From positions 682,001 to 746,000 of the forward strand of contig CP124680.1 of assembly GCA_029961745.1 (NCBI GenBank): DNA of 64,000 nucleotides. Direction: 5' to 3'. Shown here piece after piece: positions 28,032-36,844 of the stretch (position 1 is the first letter of the stretch; every line of letters starts with the position of its first letter). Made by a program: the position numbers and the translations under genes. This DNA comes from Nocardioides sp. L-11A. GTDB taxonomy: Bacteria; Actinomycetota; Actinomycetes; Propionibacteriales; Nocardioidaceae. The notes beneath the pieces were generated by a model. It did no database searches, was not told the DNA's origin, and saw only the letters and a program-made list of their open reading frames with translations.

Positions 28032-29174
28032 ATGAACACCCACCACCTTCGGCCCGCTCGCGGTCGTCGCCCGGCCCGCGGCCTGCTCGCTGTCGGTCTG
28101 CTGGTCACGCCTCTGCTCGCGGCCTGCCAGTCCGCGGGTGCCGGTGGCGGCGGCTCGGATGCTGACGCGGCCGCCATCGTCAAGGAGTCAGACGCCCGGG
28201 TGAAGGCCGCGATGGCTGACGTCACCACCGGTGCGCCGTCGTCGAGCCCGCCGGTCCAGAAGGACAAGTTCGTCATCATGATCCCGTGCTCGGTCGCCTC
28301 CGAGGGCTGCGCCCAGCCGGCGCGGGCAGCCTTGGACGCTGCCGAGGAGATCGGCTGGCGGGCCCAGATGATCGACGGCAAGGACACCGCTGACACGCAG
28401 AACGCCGCGGTCCGGCAGGCGCTGGCTCTGAAGCCCGACGGCATCATCACCTTCGCCATCAACCCGAAGACCATTCAAGGAGCGCTGGACGAGGCTCGCC
28501 GTCAGGGAGTGAAAGTCGTCGCGTCGTCGGCGACGAAGTCGGACCTGGTCGACTTCTCCGACAACCCCTCGACCGAGGCCTGGAAGTTGAGTGGATCGCT
28601 GCTCGCCGACTACGCGATCACCCGGACGAAAGGGAGGGTGAAGGCACTGGTGCTGCACGACACCGGCTTCGACGTGCTCGTGGACCGGCACGGTGCGTTC
28701 GTCGATCGGCTGAGGGAGTGCAAGACCTGCACCATCCAGGAGGACCAGACCTTCACGTTCTCCGACCTGGCCAACTCCGTGCCGCGCCTCGTACAGCAGA
28801 TGGCCCAGCGTCACCCCGACTTCAACACCATCTACATCGACTACGACTACGCCGTGCCGGCGGTGCTCCAAGGACTCCGCTCGATCGGGACCGAGGGCAA
28901 GGTCGTCCTGGGATCCGACGGGACGTCGGCCGCGATCCAGCTGATCCGCGAGGGCGGCGGCCAGTCGGCGACGACCGCGTTCGCGCTCGGGTGGATCGGC
29001 TGGTCGGACGTGGACGCGCTCAACCGGATCTTCGCCGGAGAGAGCCCGGAACCCGCCGCCGAGGTCATCGGCGTCAAGCTGATCGATCAGAGCATTGCTC
29101 AGGACATCGACGGACTCTGGGGCGGCGACGTCGACTACGAGGCGGCGTACCGGACGCTCTGGAAGGTCGGCTGA
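28032..29174 (+). CDS. Ribose-type ABC substrate-binding lipoprotein, copy A
   Basis: A 380-residue periplasmic-binding-protein family member (RbsB-like). ATG at 28032 follows AAGGAG at 28021-28025/6. The signal peptide ends in the lipobox LLAAC, so it is membrane-tethered. Two Rossmann-like lobes are suggested by FVIMIPCSVASEGCAQPARAA and VKALVLHDTGFDVLVDRH. It overlaps the ATPase gene by one base. A clear paralogue closes the operon (34613-35743), sharing segments such as QNAAVRQALALKPDGIIT; the pair may bind related ligands or different affinities of one ligand. Confidence 0.92.
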   Translation: MNTHHLRPARGRRPARGLLAVGLLVTPLLAACQSAGAGGGGSDADAAAIVKESDARVKAAMADVTTGAPSSSPPVQKDKFVIMIPCSVASEGCAQPARAALDAAEEIGWRAQMIDGKDTADTQNAAVRQALALKPDGIITFAINPKTIQGALDEARRQGVKVVASSATKSDLVDFSDNPSTEAWKLSGSLLADYAITRTKGRVKALVLHDTGFDVLVDRHGAFVDRLRECKTCTIQEDQTFTFSDLANSVPRLVQQMAQRHPDFNTIYIDYDYAVPAVLQGLRSIGTEGKVVLGSDGTSAAIQLIREGGGQSATTAFALGWIGWSDVDALNRIFAGESPEPAAEVIGVKLIDQSIAQDIDGLWGGDVDYEAAYRTLWKVG

Positions 29175-30694
29175 TGACCACGGCGAGCGTCGAGCTCATC
29201 GGCATCACCAAGCGCTTCGGCGGTCAGACGGCGCTGGACGGAGTCTCGATCGGCTTCGGAAGGGGCGAGATCCACGGCCTGGCGGGAATGAACGGCTCGG
29301 GGAAGTCGACCCTGGTCAAGATCCTGGCGGGCGTCTACACCCCCGACGAGGGCACGCTTCGCTTCGGGACCGAGTCGCACCGCTCGCTCACCCCGGCCAA
29401 GGCGACCGAGCTCGGGCTCCGCGTGCTCCACCAGGATCCGGCGGTCTTCCCGACGATGACGGTGGCGGACAACATCTCGCTCGGCTCCTTCTACGGACGC
29501 AGCAGGGCGACGCGGGTGCGGGTCGGGCGCGAGCGTGAGCTCAGCCGCGAGGTGCTCACCCGCCTCGGCATCGAGGGCGTCGACCCGCGCGCGGTACTCG
29601 GGGAGCTCTCGCCCACCGAGCGGACCATGGTCGCCATCGCCCGTGCCGTCCAGGATCTCGACGACCGGGGACTACTGGTCCTCGACGAGCCGACCGCCTC
29701 CCTGCCCGAGCACGAGGCGTCCCTCGTCACCGACCTGGTACGGCGGGTCGCCGAGCGCGGGATACCGGTGCTCTACATCACCCACGACCTGGCCGCCCTG
29801 ATCGAGCTCTCCGACCGGGTGTCGGTGCTGCGCGACGGCCGGCTGGTGGGGAGTGAGTCGGCCAGCACGACCACGGAACGTGAACTGGCTGACCTGATGG
29901 CCGGCGGTGACACGGCCCACCGGTCCGTCGTACGTGTCGCCTCGACACGCGGCGGCGAGCCGACCCTGGTCTGCGCCGGGGTCACGGGCGGCCGGGTTCG
30001 CGACCTGGACCTGCAGGTGCAGGCGGGTGAGGTGGTCGGGATCGCCGGACTGCTCGGCTCCGGCAGAAGCACCCTGCTCCGGATGATCGCCGGCGCGCAG
30101 GGACGCGAAGGCGGCCGGGTCGTCGTCGGTGGCAGGAGCGTGCCCGGCGGCAGTCCGCGGGTCGCGCGGAGCAACGGCATCGCGTTCGTGCCGGAGGACC
30201 GGCGTGGCCAGGCGGCTTTCGCCGGCATGACGCTGTCGGAGAACCTGACGATCGCCGCACTGCCGGAGCTGTCGCGCCCGTGGTGGATCAGGGCCCGGAG
30301 CGAGCGCCGGAGGACCGCCGAGTCGATGGAGGCTCTCGACATCCGCCCACGGATGCCCGAGCGCAGATTCGCCCTGCTCAGCGGCGGCAACCAGCAGAAG
30401 GCGATCATCAGCCGCTGCGCTCAGACCCGGCCGTCGGTCCTCCTGCTCGACGAGCCGACCCAGGGCGTCGACGTGCACGCCCGCCAGCAGATCCACGCGA
30501 CCGTGCGGCAGATGGCCGCCGACGGGATGGCCGTCGTAGCCGTCTCATCGGACATCGGCGAGCTGATCACGATCAGCGACCGGATCCTCGTGATGCGGCG
30601 CGGCGCGATCAGGGCGGCCCTCCCCAACGAGGGACTCAACGAGACAGACGTGCTGCATCTCGCGGCAACCAACGAAAGGCCGGAAGACAAGTGA
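29174..30694 (+). CDS. Ribose-type ABC transporter ATP-binding protein, two nucleotide domains
   Basis: A 506-residue fused ATPase (RbsA/MglA-like). Domain one has Walker A GMNGSGKST (about 36-44), the degenerate signature ELSPTERTMVAIARA and Walker B LLVLDEPTASLPE. Domain two has a variant Walker A LLGSGRSTLL, signature LLSGGNQQKAIISR and Walker B VLLLDEPTQGVD. Domain one's weak signature is usual for the family. It energises uptake through the permease encoded next, which it overlaps by 4 bases. Confidence 0.95.
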   Translation: MTTASVELIGITKRFGGQTALDGVSIGFGRGEIHGLAGMNGSGKSTLVKILAGVYTPDEGTLRFGTESHRSLTPAKATELGLRVLHQDPAVFPTMTVADNISLGSFYGRSRATRVRVGRERELSREVLTRLGIEGVDPRAVLGELSPTERTMVAIARAVQDLDDRGLLVLDEPTASLPEHEASLVTDLVRRVAERGIPVLYITHDLAALIELSDRVSVLRDGRLVGSESASTTTERELADLMAGGDTAHRSVVRVASTRGGEPTLVCAGVTGGRVRDLDLQVQAGEVVGIAGLLGSGRSTLLRMIAGAQGREGGRVVVGGRSVPGGSPRVARSNGIAFVPEDRRGQAAFAGMTLSENLTIAALPELSRPWWIRARSERRRTAESMEALDIRPRMPERRFALLSGGNQQKAIISRCAQTRPSVLLLDEPTQGVDVHARQQIHATVRQMAADGMAVVAVSSDIGELITISDRILVMRRGAIRAALPNEGLNETDVLHLAATNERPEDK

Positions 30695-31695
30695 CCACCG
30701 AGATCAGTGAGACTCAGGTGCCCGAGGTCCACGCCGCCCAGGAGGGACCTGCCCGGCGCGGCGCCGGCGGCCTCGTCCACCCACGCTGGTTCGGGTTCTA
30801 CGGCGTGGTGGGAGTCGTCGTCCTCTTCAGCGTGCTGCTGCCGGTCACCTATCCCACGATGACCAACCTGACCGCCGTGCTCGGAAACGAGGCGGTCGGC
30901 CTGATCCTCGCCATCGCGATCCTGATTCCGGTCGTGGCCGGCTACTTCGACCTGTCGGTCGCGAGTGTGCTGACGCTGTCGATGATCGTGTCGATCGGCT
31001 GCTTCCAGTTCTTCGAGACCCCGACGCCCGTCGCCTGTCTGGCGGGCGTCCTGATCGGCTCGTTGTTCGGACTGGTCAACGGGTTCTGCGTGGCGTGGCT
31101 CGAGATCAACGCCATGGTCGCCACGCTCGCCACCGGCAGCATCGCGCTCGGCATCGCGCTGTGGTGGACCAACGGCTCGATCTTCGCCGAGAACGTGCCG
31201 CCGGGTTTCCGCAGCCTGGGCGACCGGGTCGGTCCGGTACCGCTTCCGATCGTGTACGCCGGCGTCTTGTGCCTCCTCGCATGGTGGATCCTGGAGAAGA
31301 CGCCGACCGGACGCTACCTCTACGCCATGGGCGACGGACCTGTTGCCGCCCGTCTGGTCGGACTGCCGACGACGACGCTCACCGTCGGCTCGTTCGTCGC
31401 GTCCGGCACGGTGGCCGGGGTGGCCGGTGTCGTCGAGGCGGCGATCCTCGGGTCGGGCAACCCCCAGGTGGGTGCGGGCTTCCTGCTGCCCGCCTTCGCC
31501 GCGGTGTTCCTCGGCGCCGCGATCTACACGATCGGCCGCTACAACGTGATCGGGACCGTGGTCGCGGTCCTCATCCTGGCGGCACTAGTCGCGGGCCTGC
31601 AGCAGCTCGGCCTGCCGTTCTACATCGAGTCGCTGCTCAAGGGCGGCGTCCTGCTCGTGGCCGTCGCGCTCACCAGCGGCAGGTTCAGCCGATGA
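30691..31695 (+). CDS. Ribose-type ABC transporter permease
   Basis: A 334-residue RbsC-like inner-membrane permease with about eight to ten hydrophobic helices. GTG at 30691 overlaps the ATPase stop. The family motifs GYFDLSVASVLTLSM (near 90) and the cytoplasmic loop TPTGRYLYAMGDGPVAARLVGLP are present. Only one permease gene is in the operon, so it would form a homodimer. It overlaps the following SnoaL-like gene by 4 bases. Confidence 0.95.
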   Translation: MTTEISETQVPEVHAAQEGPARRGAGGLVHPRWFGFYGVVGVVVLFSVLLPVTYPTMTNLTAVLGNEAVGLILAIAILIPVVAGYFDLSVASVLTLSMIVSIGCFQFFETPTPVACLAGVLIGSLFGLVNGFCVAWLEINAMVATLATGSIALGIALWWTNGSIFAENVPPGFRSLGDRVGPVPLPIVYAGVLCLLAWWILEKTPTGRYLYAMGDGPVAARLVGLPTTTLTVGSFVASGTVAGVAGVVEAAILGSGNPQVGAGFLLPAFAAVFLGAAIYTIGRYNVIGTVVAVLILAALVAGLQQLGLPFYIESLLKGGVLLVAVALTSGRFSR

Positions 31696-32177
31696 CGGGC
31701 GACCTCGCCGCGCAGGTCGAGCGGCTCGGCCGGCAGGTCGACCTGCTCAAGGCCGAAGCTGCTGTCCACCGGCTCAAGCGTCGCTACGCCCAGCTCTGCG
31801 ACGAGGGATACGACGGTGCTGCTCTCGCTGCGCTGTTCGCCCCCGATGGCAGCTGGAGCAGCGACCACGACGGTCCGTTCACCGGCCGCGCGGCCATCGC
31901 CGACTTCCTCGCGACGGTGGGCGCCGACCGGTTCTCCTGGGCGGCGCACTACCTCGCCAACGGCTCTGTCGACATCGACCTCGACGCCGGAACCGCTGAC
32001 GGGAGGTGGGAGCTGGTGCAGCTCGCCACCGACCGGCGAGCAGCACCGGGACCGGCAGGCTCGGTGGTCGCCACCGGCACCTACCGTGATCGCTTCGTCT
32101 GCGTGGACGGGGCGTGGCTGATCGCGTCGCTGGAGCTCCGGCTGCACCGGCTCACCGATCTCGGGGCGGGATGGTGA
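31692..32177 (+). CDS. SnoaL-like (NTF2-fold) protein, second copy
   Basis: 161 residues, the same length as the copy at 27476-27961 and similar in design (AAVHRLKRRYAQLCDEGYD, LFAPDGSWSSD, GRAAIADFLATVG). It begins at ATG 31692, overlapping the permease stop. Two divergent copies in one operon suggest either a heterodimer or consecutive steps on related intermediates. The reaction is unknown. Confidence 0.82.
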   Translation: MTGDLAAQVERLGRQVDLLKAEAAVHRLKRRYAQLCDEGYDGAALAALFAPDGSWSSDHDGPFTGRAAIADFLATVGADRFSWAAHYLANGSVDIDLDAGTADGRWELVQLATDRRAAPGPAGSVVATGTYRDRFVCVDGAWLIASLELRLHRLTDLGAGW

Positions 32178-33589
32178 GCGCCGTGGAGCCGCCGGAGGGT
32201 GTCGTCGCCGACCTCGTCGCTGCCGGTGAGCACCTCCCGGCAGTGCCTGCGCTCGCGCTGACGCCGACCGTGGAGCGGGAGGTGCGAGCCGGCGCGCGGT
32301 CTGACGACCCGTGGAACGCGGTGCGCCGGTGGATCTCGGTGCGTGGTGACCGGACCGGTGCGTTGTCCGGACTCCGGGTCTCGCTCAAGGACTCGGTCGC
32401 GATCGGTGGGGTGCCGCTGACCTGCGGCTCGGCGGCCCTGCCCGACTTCATACCGTCGGGTGACGCCTCGGTCGTGCGGGAGTTGTTGGACGCCGGTGCC
32501 GAACTGGTTGCCGTCACCACGATGGACGACCTCGCCTTCTCCGGTGGTGGCGACTCGTGCGTCGACGGCCCCGTGCTCAACCCGCACGACCCGACCCGCA
32601 GCGCGGGCGGCTCGTCCAGCGGTGCCGCGGCCTCTCTGCACCTCGACGGCGTCGATGTCGCGATCGGCACCGACCAGGGCGGTTCGTCGCGTGTCCCAGC
32701 GTCGTGGTGCGGGGTTCTCGGGCTCAAGCCGACCCGCGGTCTGGTGCCGTACACCGGGGTGGTGCCGGGAGAGCCCAGCCTCGACCACATCGGTCTGCTC
32801 GCGCGCACGACCGGCGTGCTGCGCCGAGTGCTGGGTGTGGTCGCCATCGACGACGGGACCGATCTGCGCCAGCGCGGCGTGCCCCGTCTCTCGGAGTCGA
32901 CGTCCGCCGGTCCGCTAGGCGCTCGGGCCGTCGTGCTGCGCGCTCTGGTCGACCGGTCGGCGCCCGAGGTCGCCGCGGCATTTCGTCGCGACTGCGACGC
33001 CGTCCGGGCCCTGGGGGTGAACGTGGTCGAGACCGACCTCGATCCCGATGCCTTCGGCCCGGTCGCCGCCGGGCTGTTCGTCGAGGGGCTGGCAGCCACG
33101 CTGGCCGGTACGGCGTCCGGATTCGGGCACCGGCACGTCGAGTGGCGTGAGCTCACCCGCGCGCTCGAGGACGGAGTGCGCCGGCACGAGGAGCGGCTCA
33201 GCCTCGCCGTACGCGTGACGCTGGCCGCGGCGCGCACGCTCGCTCGGACCCGTCCGGGTGAGGCCTACAGTCGGGCCGCCGCGCAGGCGGGAGCATTGAC
33301 CGCCGCGTTCACGGCGCTGCTCGCCGAGTTCGACTTCGTGCTCACCCCGACCACACCGTTCCCGCCGTTTCCGGTGATGGCCGCTGGACCGGAGGACCAG
33401 GTGCGCCGCGGCTGGGCGGTCCTGGGCAACACCGGCTTCGCCAACGTGACCGGCCAGCCGGCGCTCTCCGTCCCGCTCTCGCTCGCCGACGGGATGCCCT
33501 CCGGGCTCCAGATCGTCGGCGCGCACGGCACCGACCTGCGGCTGCTGGACCTGGCCGCCGCCCTACTCCAGGAGGCTCCACGTGATTGA
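32171..33589 (+). CDS. Amidase signature family hydrolase
   Basis: A 472-residue amidase with the Ser-cisSer-Lys triad: Lys in SLKDSVAIGG (about 75), cis-Ser in GGSSSGAAASL (about 147) and the nucleophile in GTDQGGSSRVPA (about 172). Related to GatA and to many catabolic amidases. ATG 32171 or GTG 32174 are both possible starts; the second would give the 4-base overlap usual in this operon. The stop overlaps the next gene by 8 bases. It probably hydrolyses an amide bond in the imported compound or an intermediate. Confidence 0.92.
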   Translation: MVSAVEPPEGVVADLVAAGEHLPAVPALALTPTVEREVRAGARSDDPWNAVRRWISVRGDRTGALSGLRVSLKDSVAIGGVPLTCGSAALPDFIPSGDASVVRELLDAGAELVAVTTMDDLAFSGGGDSCVDGPVLNPHDPTRSAGGSSSGAAASLHLDGVDVAIGTDQGGSSRVPASWCGVLGLKPTRGLVPYTGVVPGEPSLDHIGLLARTTGVLRRVLGVVAIDDGTDLRQRGVPRLSESTSAGPLGARAVVLRALVDRSAPEVAAAFRRDCDAVRALGVNVVETDLDPDAFGPVAAGLFVEGLAATLAGTASGFGHRHVEWRELTRALEDGVRRHEERLSLAVRVTLAAARTLARTRPGEAYSRAAAQAGALTAAFTALLAEFDFVLTPTTPFPPFPVMAAGPEDQVRRGWAVLGNTGFANVTGQPALSVPLSLADGMPSGLQIVGAHGTDLRLLDLAAALLQEAPRD

Positions 33590-34616
33590 GCAGACCCCGA
33601 TCCCGCGCCTGATGCGCGCCGCCGTGTGCGAGGGCGGCCCCGGCGGCCGGGTGGTAGTGCGCGAGGTCCCGGTGCCGGTGCCCGGCCCGGGTGAGGTACT
33701 GCTGCGCGTCGACCGCGCGGGACTCAACCGGCACGACCTCTTCGTGCTCGACCGCGCGGACGACACCGTGCGCGGACTCGTGCTCGGCTCCGACGCCGTA
33801 GGCGAGGTCGTGGCGTGCAGTCCCGGCGTCGACGACGCGATGCTCGGTCGCAGCGTCATCGTCAACCCCTGCCTGGGCTGGTCCGACCCGGCCCGGCCTC
33901 CCTTGGTCCCCGAGGTGCTGGGCGATCCGCGACCTGGCACCCTCGCCGAGTACGTCGCCCTGCCATGGGAGAACGTCGTCCCCGCGCCTGCCCACCTAAA
34001 GCCCGACGAGGCCGCCGGGCTCGGGCTCGCGGCGATGACGGCGTACCGCGCACTGTTCAGTCAGGGTGGCGTCGCCGACGGGACCCGGGTGCTGATCACC
34101 GGCGCCGGCGGTGGGGTCGCCGGCCTCGCGATCACCTTGGCGCACGCCGCGGGTGCCTGGGTGGCGACCACCTCCCGCTCGACACGGGCGCTCGAGCATG
34201 CAGCCGCGCTCGGCGCGGACGCGGGCGTGCTCGACGCCGCAGACTGGTCCGCCGAGCTCGGCGCCGTCGACGTCGTCCTCGACTCGGTCGGCGCGCCGGC
34301 CTTCCCCCGCGCGCTGCGCGCACTGCGGCCGGGAGGGCGGCTCGTCAGCTTCGGCGCGACGGTCGGGGCGTTGACGGCGCTCGACCTGCGGGATCTGTTC
34401 TTCCGGCAGGTCTCGGTGACGGGGAGCTCGATGGCGAGCGCCCCGGAGTTCGCCGCGATGCTCGCCTTCGTCGAGCGTCATCGGATTCGTCCGCCGGTCG
34501 GCGCGGTCCACGACCTGGACGACGTGGAGACCGCGTTGGCCGACCTTCGCGATGGCGCCTCTCTCGGGAAGGTCGTCGTCCGTATCACCCGCACTGCTAC
34601 TGAGGAGAAGCGTTGA
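33582..34616 (+). CDS. Medium-chain dehydrogenase/quinone oxidoreductase family
   Basis: A 344-residue NAD(P)H-dependent MDR protein. GTG at 33582 has AGGAGG at 33570-33575 and overlaps the amidase stop. The GroES-like N-terminal domain (VPVPGPGEVLLRVDRAGLNRHDL) is followed by the nucleotide-binding motif ITGAGGGVAGLAI (about 165-177). The cysteine and histidine ligands of zinc-dependent alcohol dehydrogenases are not in place, so it is more like quinone oxidoreductase or enoyl reductase types. It is coupled to the second binding lipoprotein by a 4-base overlap. Confidence 0.88.
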   Translation: MIEQTPIPRLMRAAVCEGGPGGRVVVREVPVPVPGPGEVLLRVDRAGLNRHDLFVLDRADDTVRGLVLGSDAVGEVVACSPGVDDAMLGRSVIVNPCLGWSDPARPPLVPEVLGDPRPGTLAEYVALPWENVVPAPAHLKPDEAAGLGLAAMTAYRALFSQGGVADGTRVLITGAGGGVAGLAITLAHAAGAWVATTSRSTRALEHAAALGADAGVLDAADWSAELGAVDVVLDSVGAPAFPRALRALRPGGRLVSFGATVGALTALDLRDLFFRQVSVTGSSMASAPEFAAMLAFVERHRIRPPVGAVHDLDDVETALADLRDGASLGKVVVRITRTATEEKR

Positions 34617-35743
34617 CTCGAACGAACAGGATGACGATCCGACTCACTCTGGCCGGCACAGCCCTCGTAGTTCTGAGCGCCTGCGGCGAGGGGGCCGGCG
34701 GCGGCAGCGGGGATATCGACCAGGAGAGCGTCGCCGCCGCTTCGCAACGGGTGGCGTCGGCGCGCGACGCGTTGCCTGCCGACCTGCCTGATGCGCCGAT
34801 CGAGGCGCCCACGGACCGTTTCGTGGCTGTCGTGGCGTGCAACGCCGCGCAGCCCGGCTGCGCAGACCCGGCCCGGGGTGCGGTCGAGGCGCTCGAGGCG
34901 GCCGGACTCCGCGCCAAGCTGATCGATGGACAGGGCACCAGCGACAAGCAGAACGCCGCCATCCGGCAGGCCCTGGCACTGCGCCCGGACGGGATCATCA
35001 CCTCTGCGATCGACCCCGAGACCGTGCAGCAGGCGTTGGGGGAGGCGCGGCGCCAGGGTGTCGCGGTCGTCAGTCTCGCCGCGCTGGGCGAGAGCGAGCT
35101 CGTGGATGCCAACGTCGGACCGACCGTCGCCGACTACACGGCGACCGGCACTCTCCTGGCCGACCTCGCGATCACCGAACAGAAGGGTGCGGTCAAGGCG
35201 CTGGTCCTGCATGACGAGGGTTTCGCCGTGCTCGAGCCCCGCTTCCGAGGCTTCGTCGAAGGACTGGACGCGTGCTCGTCGTGCGAGGTCTTGGAGGAGC
35301 AGACCTTCACCTCGGCGGACCTGGCCGTCGGCGTCCCGCGCCTGGTCCAGCAGCTCGTCCAGCGTCACCCCGACGTCAACACCTTCTACGTCGACTACGA
35401 CGACGCGGTGCCGCCACTGCTGCAGGGCCTGCGGTCGGTGGGCCGTGACGACGTACTCGTGCTCGGTTCGAACGGCACGGTGGACGCGACCCAGTGCATC
35501 GCCTCGGACTGCGGTCAGGCCGCGACGACCGCGTTCTCGCTCGACGGCATCGGCTGGGCCGCGGCGGACAGCATGCTGCGCGTGCTCGCCGGCAGCCCGG
35601 CGTCGGACGCCGTCTACGGTCTCGGAGTGAAGCTCATCGACGCAGAGGTGGCTCGTGCAGTCGTCGACTCGTCGGAGAACGGGATGTGGGACGGTGACGT
35701 CGACTACCGCGCGGCGTACCTCGCGCTGTGGGGCGCGGCCTGA
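34613..35743 (+). CDS. Ribose-type ABC substrate-binding lipoprotein, copy B
   Basis: A 376-residue paralogue of the binding protein at 28032-29174, with a lipobox VLSAC. The TTG at 34613 is taken as start because GAGGAG precedes it and TTGA overlaps the previous stop like other junctions here; ATG 34631 is an alternative. Shared blocks with copy A include KQNAAIRQALALRPDGIIT and VKALVLHDEGF. It differs by several extra cysteines (CASDCGQ, ACSSCE) that could form disulphides. It ends the operon, an odd place for a second receptor, and suggests gene duplication with ligand divergence. Confidence 0.9.
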   Translation: MTRTNRMTIRLTLAGTALVVLSACGEGAGGGSGDIDQESVAAASQRVASARDALPADLPDAPIEAPTDRFVAVVACNAAQPGCADPARGAVEALEAAGLRAKLIDGQGTSDKQNAAIRQALALRPDGIITSAIDPETVQQALGEARRQGVAVVSLAALGESELVDANVGPTVADYTATGTLLADLAITEQKGAVKALVLHDEGFAVLEPRFRGFVEGLDACSSCEVLEEQTFTSADLAVGVPRLVQQLVQRHPDVNTFYVDYDDAVPPLLQGLRSVGRDDVLVLGSNGTVDATQCIASDCGQAATTAFSLDGIGWAAADSMLRVLAGSPASDAVYGLGVKLIDAEVARAVVDSSENGMWDGDVDYRAAYLALWGAA

Positions 35744-35750
35744 CCGCGCT

Positions 35751-36743
35751 TCAGGAGCGCATGGAGACGCCCTCGCGCCAGTAGCCCATGAAGGCGACCT
35801 GGCGCCGGTCGAGGCCGAGGTCCTTGACCAGCTTGCGGCGCAGGCCGGTCACGACCTTGGACTCGCCGGCGATCCACGCGTAGAGGCCGGCGTACGGCGC
35901 GTCGCCGGTCGGGACGGCGGTCGCGGTGGCGACCTCCTCGCCGGAGGAGGAGTGGACCGGCGTCTCCCACAGGTCGGGGTCGATCTCGTCGTCGGTGACG
36001 ACGATGGCCTCGGTGTGCGTGGCGCCGGTGAGGTGCGCGAGGACCGCGGCGTGGAGCTCCTCGCCGCGGGCGCCGCCGTTGCGCGGCAGCCAGGTCACGC
36101 CGACGCCCGACGGTGCGACGAGCTCCTGGATGTCGGCGTCGACCGGGACCTCGAGGTACGCGGCGCCGGTCGCGTCGGCCGGCAGGTCGCGCAGCACCCC
36201 GCGGATGGCGGGGACGGCGGTCTCGTCGCCGACGAGCAGCAGGCGGCTCGCCTCGCCCGGCGACCACTCGATGCCGCCGAACTCGTGGCCCTTGCGGGGC
36301 GCCAGTGTGACCAGGCGCTGCCCGGGCGCCGCCTGGAGCGCCCAGCGGTTGCCGGCGCCGTCGAGGCCGTCGCCGTGTCCGTCGGCGTCGTCGCTCTCGT
36401 GCACCACGATGTCGACGACCAGGCGGGTGTCCGATCCCTCGCCGAGGATGTCGCGGATCGTGTAGGTCCGCATCGAGCCCCGCTCGTGCTCCGGGATCTC
36501 GATCCAGGTGGTCCACCAGGACTCGTCCGCGTGCGCGAACGACGGCAGCGTGCCTGCCGCGTTGGGGAAGATGAGCTTGATCCGCTGGTCGTGGACCGGT
36601 CCGTCCGGACCGAGCTCGGCCAGCGCCGCGCCGCCGAGCTCCACGCGCACGAACGAGGGCGAGACGCGCTCGACACGCAGCACCTCGACCTCGGTGAGGA
36701 GCATGGGCAGGGTGGCGACGTACTCGTTCTGCTCGACGGTCAT
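35751..36743 (-). CDS. Siderophore-interacting protein, ViuB-like ferric reductase
   Basis: A 330-residue FAD-dependent flavoprotein that reduces ferric siderophores in the cytoplasm to release iron. The FAD motif RTYTIRD (RxYT type, about 92-98) and the C-terminal SIP domain (WIAGESKVVTGLRRKLVKDLGLDRRQVAFMGYWREG) identify it. A strong IdeR-type iron box starts at its first codon, so it should be repressed when iron is plentiful. It converges with the end of the second binding protein gene, 7 bases away. Confidence 0.95.
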   Translation of the reverse strand: MTVEQNEYVATLPMLLTEVEVLRVERVSPSFVRVELGGAALAELGPDGPVHDQRIKLIFPNAAGTLPSFAHADESWWTTWIEIPEHERGSMRTYTIRDILGEGSDTRLVVDIVVHESDDADGHGDGLDGAGNRWALQAAPGQRLVTLAPRKGHEFGGIEWSPGEASRLLLVGDETAVPAIRGVLRDLPADATGAAYLEVPVDADIQELVAPSGVGVTWLPRNGGARGEELHAAVLAHLTGATHTEAIVVTDDEIDPDLWETPVHSSSGEEVATATAVPTGDAPYAGLYAWIAGESKVVTGLRRKLVKDLGLDRRQVAFMGYWREGVSMRS

Positions 36744-36761
36744 GAGGTCAGGCTAACCTAA
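36743..36761 (-). promoter_or_regulatory. IdeR/DtxR iron box of the siderophore-interacting gene
   Basis: TGAGGTCAGGCTAACCTAA matches the consensus TTAGGTTAGGCTAACCTAA at 17 of 19 positions. It touches the first base of the start codon, so bound repressor would block the promoter or transcription start; a leaderless message is possible. Confidence 0.85.
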
Positions 36762-36763
36762 CT

Positions 36764-36830
36764 GCAGGAATCGCCGGTCGACCGGTGATTCCTGCGCTTG
36801 TCGGGCGTTGCAACGCCCGACAAGCGCAGG
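36764..36830. terminator. Two overlapping palindromes between dcd and the siderophore gene
   Basis: 36764-36795 is a near-perfect 32-base palindrome and 36791-36830 is a perfect 40-base palindrome; they share CCTGC, so only one hairpin can form fully at a time. The second lies just past the dcd stop and most likely ends dcd transcription. No T-tract follows. Confidence 0.65.
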
Positions 36831-36844
36831 AGATGCCCGACAAG

